DNA from: Rhodoblastus sphagnicola
GTDB lineage: Bacteria > Pseudomonadota > Alphaproteobacteria > Rhizobiales > Beijerinckiaceae
Direction of reading: 5' to 3'
Assembly: GCF_002937075.1 (NCBI RefSeq)
Contig: NZ_NHSJ01000096.1
Coordinates: forward strand, 1-64,000
Length of the DNA: 64,000 bases
Shown here: in pieces, positions 17,906 to 26,859 of the stretch
Position numbering within the stretch: the stretch's first letter is position 1
How the letters are laid out: each line of letters begins with the position of its first letter
Translations under genes and position numbers: made by a program
Notes under the pieces: model-generated
Database searches by the model: none
Told to the model about the DNA's origin: nothing
The model's input: only the letters and a program-made list of their open reading frames with translations

Positions 17906-18337
17906 TTAAAGCGGCTGGGTCATGACCGCCCGCACGGGATAGGCGGCGGCGAAGAATTCGCCGCCGATGTCTTCCGGCGCATCGATTCCCATCAGCTCCA
18001 TCAGCCTCTGGCGGGCGCGGCTGACCCTGCTCTTGATCGCGCCTATGGCGCAATCGCAGATGACCGCCGCCTCCTCATAAGACACGCCGGAGGCGCCCAC
18101 CAGCAGGATGGCTTCACGCTGCTCCTCCGAAAGCCGGGCAAGCGCAATCTTCAGATCTTCGAGGTCGAGTCGGCCGCCCTGTTCGGGATGACTCATCATC
18201 CTGGACGCCTGTTCGCCATCGGTGTCCTGCGCCAGATCGTCGGCGCGGTCTGGCATGTTGGTGAGCGACAAGGCAAAAAAGAGCACCTGTTTCACTTCCG
18301 CAAGCAGGGCGGTCTTGAATTCGCCGGTGGGAGTCAG
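17906..18337 (-). pseudogene. ecfG: Degenerate EcfG sigma factor (copy A, 43-codon deletion)
   Basis: Aligned with the intact paralogue (35952-36512), this frame matches from the N-terminus (TPTGEFKTALLAE) to RADDLAQ, then jumps straight to DTDGEQAS. Residues 38-80 of the paralogue are missing, exactly 43 codons and in frame. The lost part holds region 2.2 and the -10 recognition segment (AWLFTIMRNTFYSDYRK). Region 4 is intact (REAILLVGASGVSYEEAAVI). In the paralogue the start is ATG inside the nepR stop; here the matching codon is CTG (18337-18335), leaving a GTG at 18295 as the next start. A normal sigma is very unlikely; the remnant could at most bind NepR or -35 DNA. The deletion lies between two short CAGGA(G/T)AC repeats of the paralogue. 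Confidence 0.85.
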
Positions 18338-18564
18338 GGTTGGACCTCGCTGGCGTCGTGCGTGCGTTGACCCCTGACCGCCCCTGGCGCGTCAACGCCT
18401 TCGACTCCCGCCTGTTCCAACTGGTCGAGCAGGCTGGCGAAACGGTCGGGAATTGCGGTCATCTCGGTTTCGGCAAACAGCAGCTTCAGTCTGTCGCCAA
18501 GATGAAGTCGCAGTTTTTCGTTAAGCGGGGGTGGGCTTGCGGGTGGTTCCTGCTTGCTTTCCAT
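18334..18564 (-). CDS. nepR: NepR anti-sigma factor (copy A)
   Basis: Short anti-sigma factor that holds EcfG until phosphorylated PhyR displaces it. The conserved core NEKLRLHLGDRLKLLFAETE and IPDRFASLLDQLE is present. The start at 18564 (MESKQEPP) matches the paralogue; an ATG nine bases upstream is also in frame. The stop overlaps the first codon of the damaged ecfG. The unit starts from a divergent EcfG promoter shared with phyR. Confidence 0.9.
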   Translation of the reverse strand: MESKQEPPASPPPLNEKLRLHLGDRLKLLFAETEMTAIPDRFASLLDQLEQAGVEGVDAPGAVRGQRTHDASEVQP

Positions 18565-18660
18565 GATTTTCACGTCATTTCATGATGCGGTCGCGGCAAA
18601 ACTCCGGCTTGGGAGCGGTTTTTTGGGAGCGGCTCCTGCGAGCTTGCCTTTCCATCAAGC

Positions 18661-18685
18661 AACGCGGCCGGCTTTGCCCTGTTCC
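18661..18685 (-). promoter_or_regulatory. EcfG-type promoter of nepR-ecfG (copy A)
   Basis: On the minus strand GGAAC (18685-18681), 16-base spacer, CGTT (18664-18661), about 100 bases before nepR. It implies autoregulation. Confidence 0.88.
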
Positions 18686-18702
18686 GAAAATAATCCGGCT
18701 TG

Positions 18703-18727
18703 GGAACCTGAAACCTCATCACACGTT
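18703..18727 (+). promoter_or_regulatory. EcfG-type promoter of phyR (copy A)
   Basis: GGAAC (18703-18707), 16-base spacer, CGTT (18724-18727), 87 bases before phyR, and back to back with the nepR promoter. Confidence 0.88.
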
Positions 18728-18813
18728 TTCATGCCGCGTTCCTCGCAGCCGAGTTCCTGGCGGCCGAGTTCCTGGCGGCGAGGAATGGTTCTGCGCACCG
18801 GAGTTTCTCAAAC

Positions 18814-19611
18814 ATGACGCTTTCCGAGATTGTCGCCCCGCAACTGCCTTTCCTGCGTCGCTATTCACGCGCCGTGAGCGGGAGTCAGACCAGCGGCGAC
18901 GCCTATGTCGTCGCCATGCTCGAAGCTCTGATCGAAGACCCGTCCCTGTTCGACCAGCGACTCAATGCGCGCACGGCCGTCTACAAGCTGTTTTCCCGGA
19001 TCTGGAACGCCATGCCGCTGAATGGCGAGACCGCGTCCTCGTCCAGCACGGGCGCGGAGCGCCGGTTGGAAGACATCACGCCGCTGCCGCGCCAGGCCTT
19101 CCTGCTCACCGCCGTGGAGGGTTTCTCGGCGGAACAGGGGGCGAGAATTCTGGATATGGACCTCGCCAAATTCTCCAGGCTGGTCGAAAACGCCAGCCGC
19201 GAAATCAGCGCGCAGGTCGCCACATCGGTGCTGGTCATCGAGGACGAGCCGATCATCGCCATGGATTTGGAAAATCTGGTCAGGGAACTGGGCCACAAGG
19301 TCGCCGGCAACGCCCGCACACGCGGCGAAGCCGTGGAAATGGCCAATCGCCTGAAGCCCGGCCTCGTTCTCGCCGACGTCAGGCTGGCCGACGGCAGTTC
19401 GGGGCTCGACGCCGTCCACGACATTCTCAGGAGCTTCCAAGTGCCGGTGATTTTCATCACCGCCTATCCTGAAAGCCTGCTGACCGGCGAGCGCCCGGAA
19501 CCGACCTTCCTCATTGCCAAGCCTTTCGAGGAAGACGTGGTGCGCGCCGTGATCAGCCAGGCCTTGTTCTTCAACACCAAGGCTGAAAGGAGCGAAGCCA
19601 GCGCCGCCTGA
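18814..19611 (+). CDS. phyR: PhyR anti-anti-sigma response regulator (copy A)
   Basis: Master switch of the alphaproteobacterial general stress response. Residues ~1-130 form a sigma-like domain (APQLPFLRRYSRAVSGSQTS, then ITPLPRQAFLLTAVEGFSAE) that mimics EcfG and binds NepR; residues ~140-255 are a receiver with VLVIEDEPIIAMD, the phosphoacceptor in VLADVRLADGSSG and IAKPFEED. 265 residues, the same length as the paralogue at 37045-37842. Followed at 137 bases by an HWE kinase that may phosphorylate it. Confidence 0.93.
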   Translation: MTLSEIVAPQLPFLRRYSRAVSGSQTSGDAYVVAMLEALIEDPSLFDQRLNARTAVYKLFSRIWNAMPLNGETASSSSTGAERRLEDITPLPRQAFLLTAVEGFSAEQGARILDMDLAKFSRLVENASREISAQVATSVLVIEDEPIIAMDLENLVRELGHKVAGNARTRGEAVEMANRLKPGLVLADVRLADGSSGLDAVHDILRSFQVPVIFITAYPESLLTGERPEPTFLIAKPFEEDVVRAVISQALFFNTKAERSEASAA

Positions 19612-19747
19612 CCCATTCCCTTGGCTATTTGAAGCAAGGCGGAACGTCTTTATCCTTTTCCGGTTGGTTGAATGCAGGTTCCCCGACAACAACAGACGGT
19701 TGAGGGATCCCGCGTTTTGAAACCCCTTGTGGATGAGACGGCAGGAA

Positions 19748-21166
19748 ATGCGGTTTGTGTCGGATATTGCAGTCGGGTTGGCTTGCCTGTCTGCAGCGCT
19801 TGCCCTGAGTTACTATATCCACAAGCGCAGCAGCGTCGAGGAACTTGCCCGGCAAACAAGCCGGATCGCCATTATTGGCTTTCTCGCGTTCGGGGCGTCT
19901 CACCTTGTCGATGTCCTCACCCTGTTCTGGCGCGGCGTGGCGTGGCTGGATTTTATTCAGGCCGCCGCGCTCGGTGTGGCGCTGACCGCCTCTCTGGCCA
20001 TCTGGGGGTTGCTGCCCGCTCTGCTGGCGGAGCCCTCGCCCGGCGAATTGCTGGAAGCCAACAGGGCGCTCAGCGGGGCGACAGCGCGTCGCGCCGAGGA
20101 ATTGGCCCGCCTCGCCGCCGCCAAGGCCGATTTGGAGCGCGCCGTCGCCGAACGCACGCAGGCGCTCGACGAAGCCAAGCAGCGCTTCGAAAATGCGTTG
20201 AAAAATTCTGACATTTCCATGTCCCAGCAGGATACGGACCTGCGATATCTCTGGGTGCATAACGCCCCCAAAGGCCTGCCCGCCGCAGTCCTGCTCGGTC
20301 GCCTGCAACAAGACGTGCTTCCGGCGCGGGCCGACATGGTTCTGACCGCCGCCAAGCGCGGCGTCATGGCCAGCAAGGCGGCGAACAGTCTGGATCTCGA
20401 GATGGAGATCGACGGCGACACCCGCTATTTCCACGAAAACATCGAAGCGTTGTGGCGCGATGGCGAAGTCGTCGGCGTGCTCACGACCTCGATCGAAACC
20501 ACCGCCTACCATCGCCGGCAGGAGGAACTGCGGGCGCTGTTGCGCGAACTGACCCATCGCACCAAGAACCTGCTGGCGGTGATCATGGGCATAGCCCGGC
20601 AATCCGGGCGTTCGTCCACCGACATCGCAACCTTTGTCGCGCATTTCAACGGTCGCATCCGCGCGCTGGCGGTGACGCATGAATTGCTGGTGGCGTCGCA
20701 ATGGCGGGGCGTTGGGTTGCGCGAGCTGATCGCCGGAGTCTGGAAATCGACGAGCCCGGAAGCCCAGCAACGCATGGCGCTGACCGGGGAGAATTACTGG
20801 CTGGCGCCGGAGAGCGCGCAAAATCTCGCGCTTGCGATCTATGAAATGCAGAGCAACGCCATTGAGCACGGCGGACTTCTGGCCCCCGGCGGCAGCGTGA
20901 AAATAGCCTGGGCCGAGGAAAAAAACCAGGCCGGTCCTTTCGTGAAACTGACGTGGGAGGAAAACAGTCCACAAGCTTCGGCCAATGACAACCGGGGCGA
21001 TGGTTTTGGAAAGACCTTCGTGCAGGTCTTGCTGCCCCGCGCCACCAAGGGAAGTAGCACGATCGAATCGCACGACCGGGGTTTGAACTGGACCTTGACA
21101 TTGCCGCCGGTGAATTTCGTCTCAGGCGTTTGCGGATTGCGACGCGATCTGGCGGAAACCGCATGA
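19748..21166 (+). CDS. HWE-family sensor histidine kinase next to phyR (copy A)
   Basis: A 472-residue membrane kinase. Three hydrophobic segments in the first ~95 residues (from MRFVSDIAVGLACLSAALAL to AIWGLLPALL) are followed by a coiled coil (ARRAEELARLAAAKADLERA), a PAS-like domain (NSDISMSQQDTDLRYLWVHN) and the HWE dimerisation helix with LTHRTKNLLAVIMGIARQSG (H is the acceptor). The ATPase part has ALAIYEMQSNAIEHGGLL. The ATG at 19748 has GGCAGGAA upstream and matches the paralogue start (MRFVSDIA). Position suggests a PhyK-like role for PhyR, by inference. Confidence 0.88.
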   Translation: MRFVSDIAVGLACLSAALALSYYIHKRSSVEELARQTSRIAIIGFLAFGASHLVDVLTLFWRGVAWLDFIQAAALGVALTASLAIWGLLPALLAEPSPGELLEANRALSGATARRAEELARLAAAKADLERAVAERTQALDEAKQRFENALKNSDISMSQQDTDLRYLWVHNAPKGLPAAVLLGRLQQDVLPARADMVLTAAKRGVMASKAANSLDLEMEIDGDTRYFHENIEALWRDGEVVGVLTTSIETTAYHRRQEELRALLRELTHRTKNLLAVIMGIARQSGRSSTDIATFVAHFNGRIRALAVTHELLVASQWRGVGLRELIAGVWKSTSPEAQQRMALTGENYWLAPESAQNLALAIYEMQSNAIEHGGLLAPGGSVKIAWAEEKNQAGPFVKLTWEENSPQASANDNRGDGFGKTFVQVLLPRATKGSSTIESHDRGLNWTLTLPPVNFVSGVCGLRRDLAETA

Positions 21167-21482
21167 TAGGGTCCGCCCGCATTCGCCCTGAGCGGAGCGC
21201 ACAGCATTGACGTCTGCCGCCAAAACAAAAACCCGCCTCAGGGCGGAGCAAGCCAATTCCGTGAAATTTATTCCCATAAGAGCGACGACATACGCGCTAA
21301 AATAAGAGCTGCAACAAAGTATCTGCGCTTGGCTTGGGGAGATCATCATCATTGTGAAAGCCACGCGGCTGCTTGCGCCCTGTGGAAGCGTCCGAGGACA
21401 GACCGTTATTCGCCCGGACTCTATTGACATGAAGCAGTCCTGATTTTCCCCAAGACCAAATGAACCCGGAAAGGATGACACC
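21167..21482. other. Intergenic region upstream of csbD (copy A)
   Basis: No gene seen. A short inverted repeat (CCGCC-TCA-GGGCGG near 21230) with an adjacent A-run could stop minus-strand transcripts. No GGAAC box is present here, unlike the equivalent place in copy B. Confidence 0.4.
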
Positions 21483-21641
21483 ATGTCCAGCACCGTCGCC
21501 AATGTCTCCGGCGTCGGCAATGAAATCGTCGGCAAGGGCAAGCAGGCCATCGGCAAGGCCACTGACAACAAGAAGCCCCATGCCGAAGGCGTCGTGCAGG
21601 AAGCCAAGGACGGCGTGAGAAACGTCATCGACAAGGCGTAA
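21483..21641 (+). CDS. CsbD-family stress protein (copy A, 52 aa)
   Basis: A 52-residue, Lys/Gly/Ala-rich protein beginning MSSTVANVSGVGNEIVGKGK with repeated KGKQAIGKATDNK and HAEGVVQEAKDGV segments, the CsbD pattern. AAGGATGACACC before the ATG carries the ribosome binding site, as in the paralogue at 40013. CsbD proteins are induced by general stress in many bacteria; mechanism unknown. A hairpin terminator follows. Confidence 0.88.
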   Translation: MSSTVANVSGVGNEIVGKGKQAIGKATDNKKPHAEGVVQEAKDGVRNVIDKA

Positions 21642-21667
21642 CCGACAAGGCGCAATTTAAGGAATAT

Positions 21668-21707
21668 GCGGCGCCTCGGCTGAATGACCGGGGCGCCGCA
21701 CGTTTTT
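21668..21707 (+). terminator. Rho-independent terminator after csbD (copy A)
   Basis: Stem GCGGCGCC/GGCGCCGC with a loop of about 16 bases and TTTTT starting 4 bases after the stem. Confidence 0.65.
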
Positions 21708-21921
21708 GCCCCCGCCGTCCGGACAAGACTCGGCCGACACACCATTGGACAATTGCGGCAATGACCTCATACGCCAAGAAAAATCGCCTGGGACGGAAGG
21801 GAACCATCCGCCCCGCGAGACATTGATTGAGCGAAGGCCTACCTCCCCGGTCTTTGCCGTCTCCTTTCGAAGACCCGGTCGCGCCGGGTTTCTTTTTGCC
21901 CAAATCGCCAGGAACAAAGCG

Positions 21922-23028
21922 ATGAAACTGTTCGAATGCCAAGGCTGCCGCAATACCGTGCATTTTGAAAACTCGGTCTGCGTCGCCTGCCGCCGTCAAC
22001 TGGGTTATGCGCCGGAACGGGGGACGATGACCGCCCTGGAGCCCGCGCAGGTGAACGAGGCGTCGCCTGCGCTGCTTGCGGCTGTGGGCGCGCCGGAGCA
22101 GCGCTACCACTTCTGCGCCAATGCGGCGCAAGGCGTCTGCAACTGGCTGGTTCACGAGAGCGACGGCCACAGCCTCTGCCGATCCTGCCGGCACAACGAC
22201 ATGGCGCCGGATTTGACCGTCGCGGGCAATCGCGAGCGCTGGGCGCGGCTGGAACAGGCCAAGCGCCAGCTGTTCTATTCGCTGCTGCTGTGGGGATTGC
22301 CCACGCCGATCATCGGCGAAGACGCGCGCGAACCGCTGGTGTTCGACCTCATCGGCGACGTGCATAGCGATCAGGGCGTGAAGACGGTTTTAACCGGCCA
22401 TGATTTCGGCCGCATCACACTCAATATCGCTGAAGCCGACGACGACGTGCGCGAACAGCGCCGCGTCGCCATGGGAGAGCCCTACCGCACGCCGCTCGGC
22501 CATTTTCGTCACGAAATCGGCCATTATTATTGGGATCTTCTGGTGCGCGACGGCGGCCCGCTCGCGGAATTCCGCGCCCTGTTCGGCGACGAGCGCGGCG
22601 ATTACGACCAGGCGCTTCAGGCCTATTACGCTAATGGCGCGCCGCGCGGCTGGCGCGAGTCTTTCATCAGCGCCTATGCGACCGCGCACCCCTGGGAGGA
22701 TTTCGCCGAGACCTGGGCGCATTACATGCATATTGTCGATACGCTGGAAACCGCGTGTTCTTTCGGCATATCGCTGAAGCCGCGCCATGTCGCCAACGAT
22801 CATCTGGAGGCCGCGGTGGATTTCGACGCCTATCGCGCAGACAGGATCGAACGGATACTGGACGCCTGGACGCCGATTTCCGTCGCCGTGAACAGTCTGT
22901 CCCGCTCGCTTGGCCAGGGCGACGTCTATCCCTTCGTGCTGTCTCAGGCCATGGTGGGTAAATTGAGCTTCATTCACAGGCTGATCGGCGAACAGCGCGC
23001 GCGGCAAACGACACGCGCGGCGGCCTGA
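21922..23028 (+). CDS. Zinc-ribbon putative zinc metallopeptidase
   Basis: A 368-residue soluble protein. The N-terminus carries a zinc ribbon (CQGC near residue 6, CVAC near 20) and a second cysteine cluster (HFCANAAQGVCNW with LCRSC, residues ~63-95). The middle has a metallopeptidase motif in GHFRHEIGHYYWDLL (HEIGH, residue ~198), and DFAETWAHYMHIVDTLE supplies a probable third ligand. This matches the 'putative zinc-binding metallopeptidase' family, whose substrates are unknown. The ATG at 21922 has AGGAA upstream; the frame is open further left without motif support. A near match GGAAC-N16-CATT lies about 100 bases upstream but lacks the conserved GTT. Confidence 0.85.
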   Translation: MKLFECQGCRNTVHFENSVCVACRRQLGYAPERGTMTALEPAQVNEASPALLAAVGAPEQRYHFCANAAQGVCNWLVHESDGHSLCRSCRHNDMAPDLTVAGNRERWARLEQAKRQLFYSLLLWGLPTPIIGEDAREPLVFDLIGDVHSDQGVKTVLTGHDFGRITLNIAEADDDVREQRRVAMGEPYRTPLGHFRHEIGHYYWDLLVRDGGPLAEFRALFGDERGDYDQALQAYYANGAPRGWRESFISAYATAHPWEDFAETWAHYMHIVDTLETACSFGISLKPRHVANDHLEAAVDFDAYRADRIERILDAWTPISVAVNSLSRSLGQGDVYPFVLSQAMVGKLSFIHRLIGEQRARQTTRAAA

Positions 23029-23062
23029 CACAGCAGGCTGAGCAAATCGGAAAGCAACGTTC

Positions 23063-23467
23063 ATGACAACCCTTCGCACGCTTGCAAGGACAGCGGTCGC
23101 GCTGCTGTTTTTCACCAGCGGGCTCGGCCATTTGTTTGCGCCGAGTTTTTTTCTGGCGATCATGCCGCCCTCGCTGCCGCTGCATCGCGAGGCGGTTTTC
23201 ATCAGCGGCGTTTTCGAACTGCTCGGCGCGGTCGGGCTGATGATTCCCTCGCTGCGCCGTGCGTCCGGTCTGGGTCTGTTTGTGCTGACCATTCTGGTCA
23301 CGCCCGCCAATATCTACATGTGGTGGCGCGCCGATCTGTTTCCGCAATTTTCGTCGACCCTGTTGTTCTGGCGTCTGCCCGCGCAACTCGTCCTGCTCGG
23401 GCTGATCTATTGGGCGGCGATCCCGCCGCCGACGCCGTTCCGCTCCGGCGCGTCCATGCCGCAATAG
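23063..23467 (+). CDS. DoxX-like small membrane protein
   Basis: A 134-residue protein with four hydrophobic helices: TAVALLFFTSGLGHLFAP, VFISGVFELLGAVGLMIPSL, GLGLFVLTILVTPANIYMWW and LPAQLVLLGLIYWAAIP. FFTSGLGHL and the GAxGLMIP loop fit the DoxX/DoxD superfamily. It starts 34 bases after the metallopeptidase and may share its transcript. Function unknown; some DoxX proteins act in redox or quinone-linked processes. Confidence 0.8.
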   Translation: MTTLRTLARTAVALLFFTSGLGHLFAPSFFLAIMPPSLPLHREAVFISGVFELLGAVGLMIPSLRRASGLGLFVLTILVTPANIYMWWRADLFPQFSSTLLFWRLPAQLVLLGLIYWAAIPPPTPFRSGASMPQ

Positions 23468-23589
23468 CGCAAGCCGCAATAGCGCAAATGGCCGACGCCC
23501 CAAATGTCGCCGCTGGCGTCGCCGAACAGTCAACCCTATGCCGGCGAGGGGCGGGGCCATCCCGAAGCGGCGCCGATCACATTCATGGT

Positions 23590-24264
23590 TCAGCACCAGC
23601 TTGCAAGATCCAGATTCGGCTCGCGCAGCAATTCCTGGATATTGGCTTCAACGATCCGATATCCGATATTGCCGGAAAGCGTCTGTCTTCCCTCATTCAG
23701 ACTCATGGTTGGGCTGCCCTTCACGCCCAGCTTTGCCGCTTCCCGGTCATCCGCGGCCAGCGCCGCATGGGCGCGGCCGTCGTCGATCAGGCGGCAGATA
23801 GGATCGACGGGCGCGTCCAGACTGGCGCCGATGTCGAGCAAAACCTCGCGGCGCGCGACATTGCGCCCCTCGACAAAGAAGGCGTCGCGAACTTTTCGGA
23901 TCGCGCGCTCGAAGGCGCCCGGCGCGCAGCTTTGCTCCTGCTCGCAGATCTGCACCGCTTTCAGAAATACATGCGCGGGATTGGAGGAGGCCGGCGGGCT
24001 GTCGCGCCACAGACGCGGATGAATCGGGGTTTCGGGAAATCGCGCGGCGATCGTCTGGACGTGGTCGGCAAAACCGTCATAGCCGCCCTTGTCGCGCCAG
24101 CTTGTGGCCATCTTTCCGGGAACATCGCCGAACACCTGAAAGAAGCGGTATTGAACCTGGATTTGCGCGCCAAAGTCGTGGCGCGCCTGATCGAGGCGCA
24201 ATTCCGAAAAATAAGCCCAAATGCAAAGAATGTCGGAAAAATAGAGGATGGGAAGCGGGCGCAT
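23590..24264 (-). CDS. DsbA-family (FrnE/2-hydroxychromene isomerase-like) protein
   Basis: A 224-residue thioredoxin-fold protein. The N-terminal strand LPILYFSDILCIWAYFSELR holds the usual active-site position but reads CIWA, so the second cysteine of CxxC is missing. The C-terminal GSPTMSLNEGRQTLSGNIGY followed by EANIQELLR is typical of DsbA-family oxidoreductases without signal peptides. The ATG at 24264 fits the family start; the extended frame to 24525 is Arg-rich and unlikely. Predicted cytoplasmic. The lone cysteine argues against a classical dithiol oxidase and for an isomerase, a transferase or a lost activity. Confidence 0.8.
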   Translation of the reverse strand: MRPLPILYFSDILCIWAYFSELRLDQARHDFGAQIQVQYRFFQVFGDVPGKMATSWRDKGGYDGFADHVQTIAARFPETPIHPRLWRDSPPASSNPAHVFLKAVQICEQEQSCAPGAFERAIRKVRDAFFVEGRNVARREVLLDIGASLDAPVDPICRLIDDGRAHAALAADDREAAKLGVKGSPTMSLNEGRQTLSGNIGYRIVEANIQELLREPNLDLASWC

Positions 24265-25009
24265 GGCGAGCCTGTGGGTTTGAGGAATAGATTTGAGCAG
24301 CGGCGGCGCGGTTGTGGCCGCAATGCGCGCGGCGGCGCAGCGTGGGTCAAGCCCGTTGAATTCATCAATGCGCTGCAAGTTCTCTTGGTTCCGCCGCCTC
24401 GACGCGGAACGCCACCGCGATCGCGCCCGATACCTCGTCACGCCCGATACCTCGTCACGCCTATGCAAGCGGCAGCCGAGCGCGCATGCGCGCCCGCGCG
24501 GCTTTGATCGCCGACATCTCACCAATGCTTGTGGAACAATGCGGCGGCGCGCAGGTTGGTAAACAGCGGTAAAAACTGGCGTTTCCGATCAATTTCGACG
24601 CCATCCGCCGCGCGCCGCGCAAGAGAAGGCAAATCCCGACCGCGACTCAAGCACTGCAACGCCATCCAGAGGGATGCGTTGGAATCGGCCATTGTTCGGA
24701 GCGCAAAAAGCGCGCCCTCGGCGTGGGAAACTACCCAGCCAACAAGAACGTATTGGCAATGCGGCGCTTCACCACGGGGGATCGCGATACGCGCCGATGC
24801 CTCCGCCGTCGATGCGATGCGCGCTTTGAGTAGTTTCCGATCCTGCTCCCGCCGCCACGTCTTGCTTACGTTGCCATCTCTCGCTTTGCGCAGGTTCGGC
24901 GAGGGGGCGGTTGAACATGCGGACGAACGCCCATCGGTATCCGGCGCCTCCGGATTGAAAAGAACGTCTCGCGGGATTGCGCGCAACCATTGCCCATGAT
25001 GAGGCGTTC
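24265..25009. other. About 740 bases without a supported gene
   Basis: Two fully overlapping antisense frames (24519-24986 minus, 24529-24999 plus) are open, but neither has motifs or a ribosome binding site. GGAAC-N16-GGTT occurs at 24533-24557 on the plus strand, more than 450 bases from the next gene. Confidence 0.4.
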
Positions 25010-26788
25010 ATGAACAACAAGCTGAAATGGATCGGTGGATCGGCGCTGTCGCTGGGCGCCATCGCCGCTGCCGTGATCTACACCCATTTCGATCAGGCGA
25101 TTCCCATTGTGGCGATGGGCGTCAATTATTTCCGCTACATGAACGCGCCCAAGGGAACCATCGCGATTGAAACGGCCGCCGCTGTCGGCAATCGTCCGTC
25201 GCCGGCGAAGCCGATCGCCTTGCATGGCCAAGGCGACGCCGATTGGCCGAGCTACAACAAGACGCTGACCTCCGAGCGCTTTTCCGCGCTGGACGAGATT
25301 ACATCGGCGAACGCCAAAAATCTGAAGGTGTTATGCACCTTCGACACGGGCCAATACACCGGCTTCAATTCCGGATTGCTCGAAGTGCGGGGCGCGCTCG
25401 TCTTCACCACCGAATATGATATTTTTTCAATCAATCCGAACGATTGCCGCCAGAATTGGCGCGTGCACGAAGAGTATACGCCCGCCTCGGCGCAGGGCGT
25501 CAGCCGCGGGCCGGCCTTCCTCGACGGCATATTGTTTCGTGGCGCGCAGGACGGGCGCATACTGGCCTATGATTTCGACACCGGCAAACGCCTTTGGGAA
25601 ACCAGTATCGCCGATCCGAAAAAAGGCGAAAGCGCGCCGGCTGCGCCGATCGCCTGGAATGGCCTCGTCTTCATCGGCAATGCCGGCGGCGACGTCAAAG
25701 GCGTCAAGGGCCGCATGTATGCTCTCGACGCCAAGACCGGCAAAATTGTCTGGGAATTCTATCTTGTGCCGAAAACGCCCGGCGACATCGCGCGTGGGCC
25801 GCAGGCGCGCTCACCGCTTGACGCCTCGACCTGGAAGACGCCGAACGGATCGCCGATAACCGGCGGCGCGACATGGACATCCTATTCGCTCGATCCTGAA
25901 AAGGGCCTGCTTTACGTGCCGGGCGGCAATCCCGCGCCGGATTTCGCGACGGGCATGCGCGAGGGCGAAAATCTCTATTCAGGTTCGGTCGTCGTGCTCG
26001 ACGCCAAAACGGGCGATTACAAAACCCACTTCATAATCGTCCCAAAGGACTGGCACGATTGGGACATGTCGACGGCGCCGGCGCTGATACAATCGGCCGG
26101 GGGCAAGAAGATGATGCTTGTCGCGCCGAAAGACGGCCACCTCTATGGCTTCGATCTGGCCGACAACAAGCTGCTTTATCGCAACCCCATGACCAGGATC
26201 GATAACGCCGACGCGAAATTCACGGTTGGCGTTCCGGTGCATTTTTGTCCCGGAACCGTCGGCGGCGCGGAATGGAATGGGCCAGCTTACGACCCCCAAA
26301 ACAATCTCGTCATGGTCGGCGAAGTGGAATGGTGTTCGACCGTGACTTTGCAGACGAAGCAGAAGTTGGAGGCGACGCCGGTTGGAAAGCCCTGGTCTGG
26401 CGAGGCTTCGCTTAATCCCTTCAATACGTGGGGCAAGCAGGATCCGGTGTTCGATTGGGCAGGCTGGGTCACCGCCGTCGACGCCGACAGCGGGCAATGG
26501 CGCTGGCGCGCCAAGACCAATTATCCGATCCAGAGCGGCATGACGCCGACGGCGGGCGGCGTCGTCTTTTTCGGCGACATGGGCGGCAATTTTTATGCGC
26601 TCGACGCCGATGACGGCCATCTGTTATGGGGCCGTAAAATCGGCGGCGCAGTGGGCGGGGGCGTCATCACTTACAAAGCGGGCGCCGCGCAACGGGTGGC
26701 CGTCGCCACTGGATTGATCGAAGTGCTGTGGCCAACGGAAATCACCACGGCAAAAGTCTCCATCCTCGGATTGGCTGATACGCCTTGA
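25010..26788 (+). CDS. PQQ-dependent dehydrogenase-like beta-propeller protein
   Basis: A 592-residue protein with an N-terminal membrane segment (LSLGAIAAAVIYTHF, residues ~10-30) serving as signal or anchor, then a PQQ-type eight-bladed propeller: repeats ending in DAKTGKIVWEFYLVP, YDFDTGKRLWE, ADSGQWRWR and DADDGHLLWGRKIGG. HDWDMSTAPALI and PFNTWGKQDPVFDWAGWVTA also fit PQQ dehydrogenases of alcohol or sugar type. Expected in the periplasm. The substrate cannot be read from sequence, and the vicinal Cys pair and calcium site of methanol dehydrogenase are not evident. No PQQ synthesis genes or cytochrome partner are nearby. Confidence 0.8.
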   Translation: MNNKLKWIGGSALSLGAIAAAVIYTHFDQAIPIVAMGVNYFRYMNAPKGTIAIETAAAVGNRPSPAKPIALHGQGDADWPSYNKTLTSERFSALDEITSANAKNLKVLCTFDTGQYTGFNSGLLEVRGALVFTTEYDIFSINPNDCRQNWRVHEEYTPASAQGVSRGPAFLDGILFRGAQDGRILAYDFDTGKRLWETSIADPKKGESAPAAPIAWNGLVFIGNAGGDVKGVKGRMYALDAKTGKIVWEFYLVPKTPGDIARGPQARSPLDASTWKTPNGSPITGGATWTSYSLDPEKGLLYVPGGNPAPDFATGMREGENLYSGSVVVLDAKTGDYKTHFIIVPKDWHDWDMSTAPALIQSAGGKKMMLVAPKDGHLYGFDLADNKLLYRNPMTRIDNADAKFTVGVPVHFCPGTVGGAEWNGPAYDPQNNLVMVGEVEWCSTVTLQTKQKLEATPVGKPWSGEASLNPFNTWGKQDPVFDWAGWVTAVDADSGQWRWRAKTNYPIQSGMTPTAGGVVFFGDMGGNFYALDADDGHLLWGRKIGGAVGGGVITYKAGAAQRVAVATGLIEVLWPTEITTAKVSILGLADTP

Positions 26789-26859
26789 GCCCGATCGGGC
26801 TCACAGCCCCCCTCAAGCCAACGAAGTCTTGCGTGCTGGTGGGGTCTTAGGTGAGAGGA

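Noticed and set aside
21761-21840. GGAAC-N16-CATT upstream of the metallopeptidase
   Set aside because: The conserved GTT of the -10 box is absent.
24533-24557. GGAAC-N16-GGTT as a promoter for the PQQ-type gene
   Set aside because: More than 450 bases from the start and with an imperfect -10 box.
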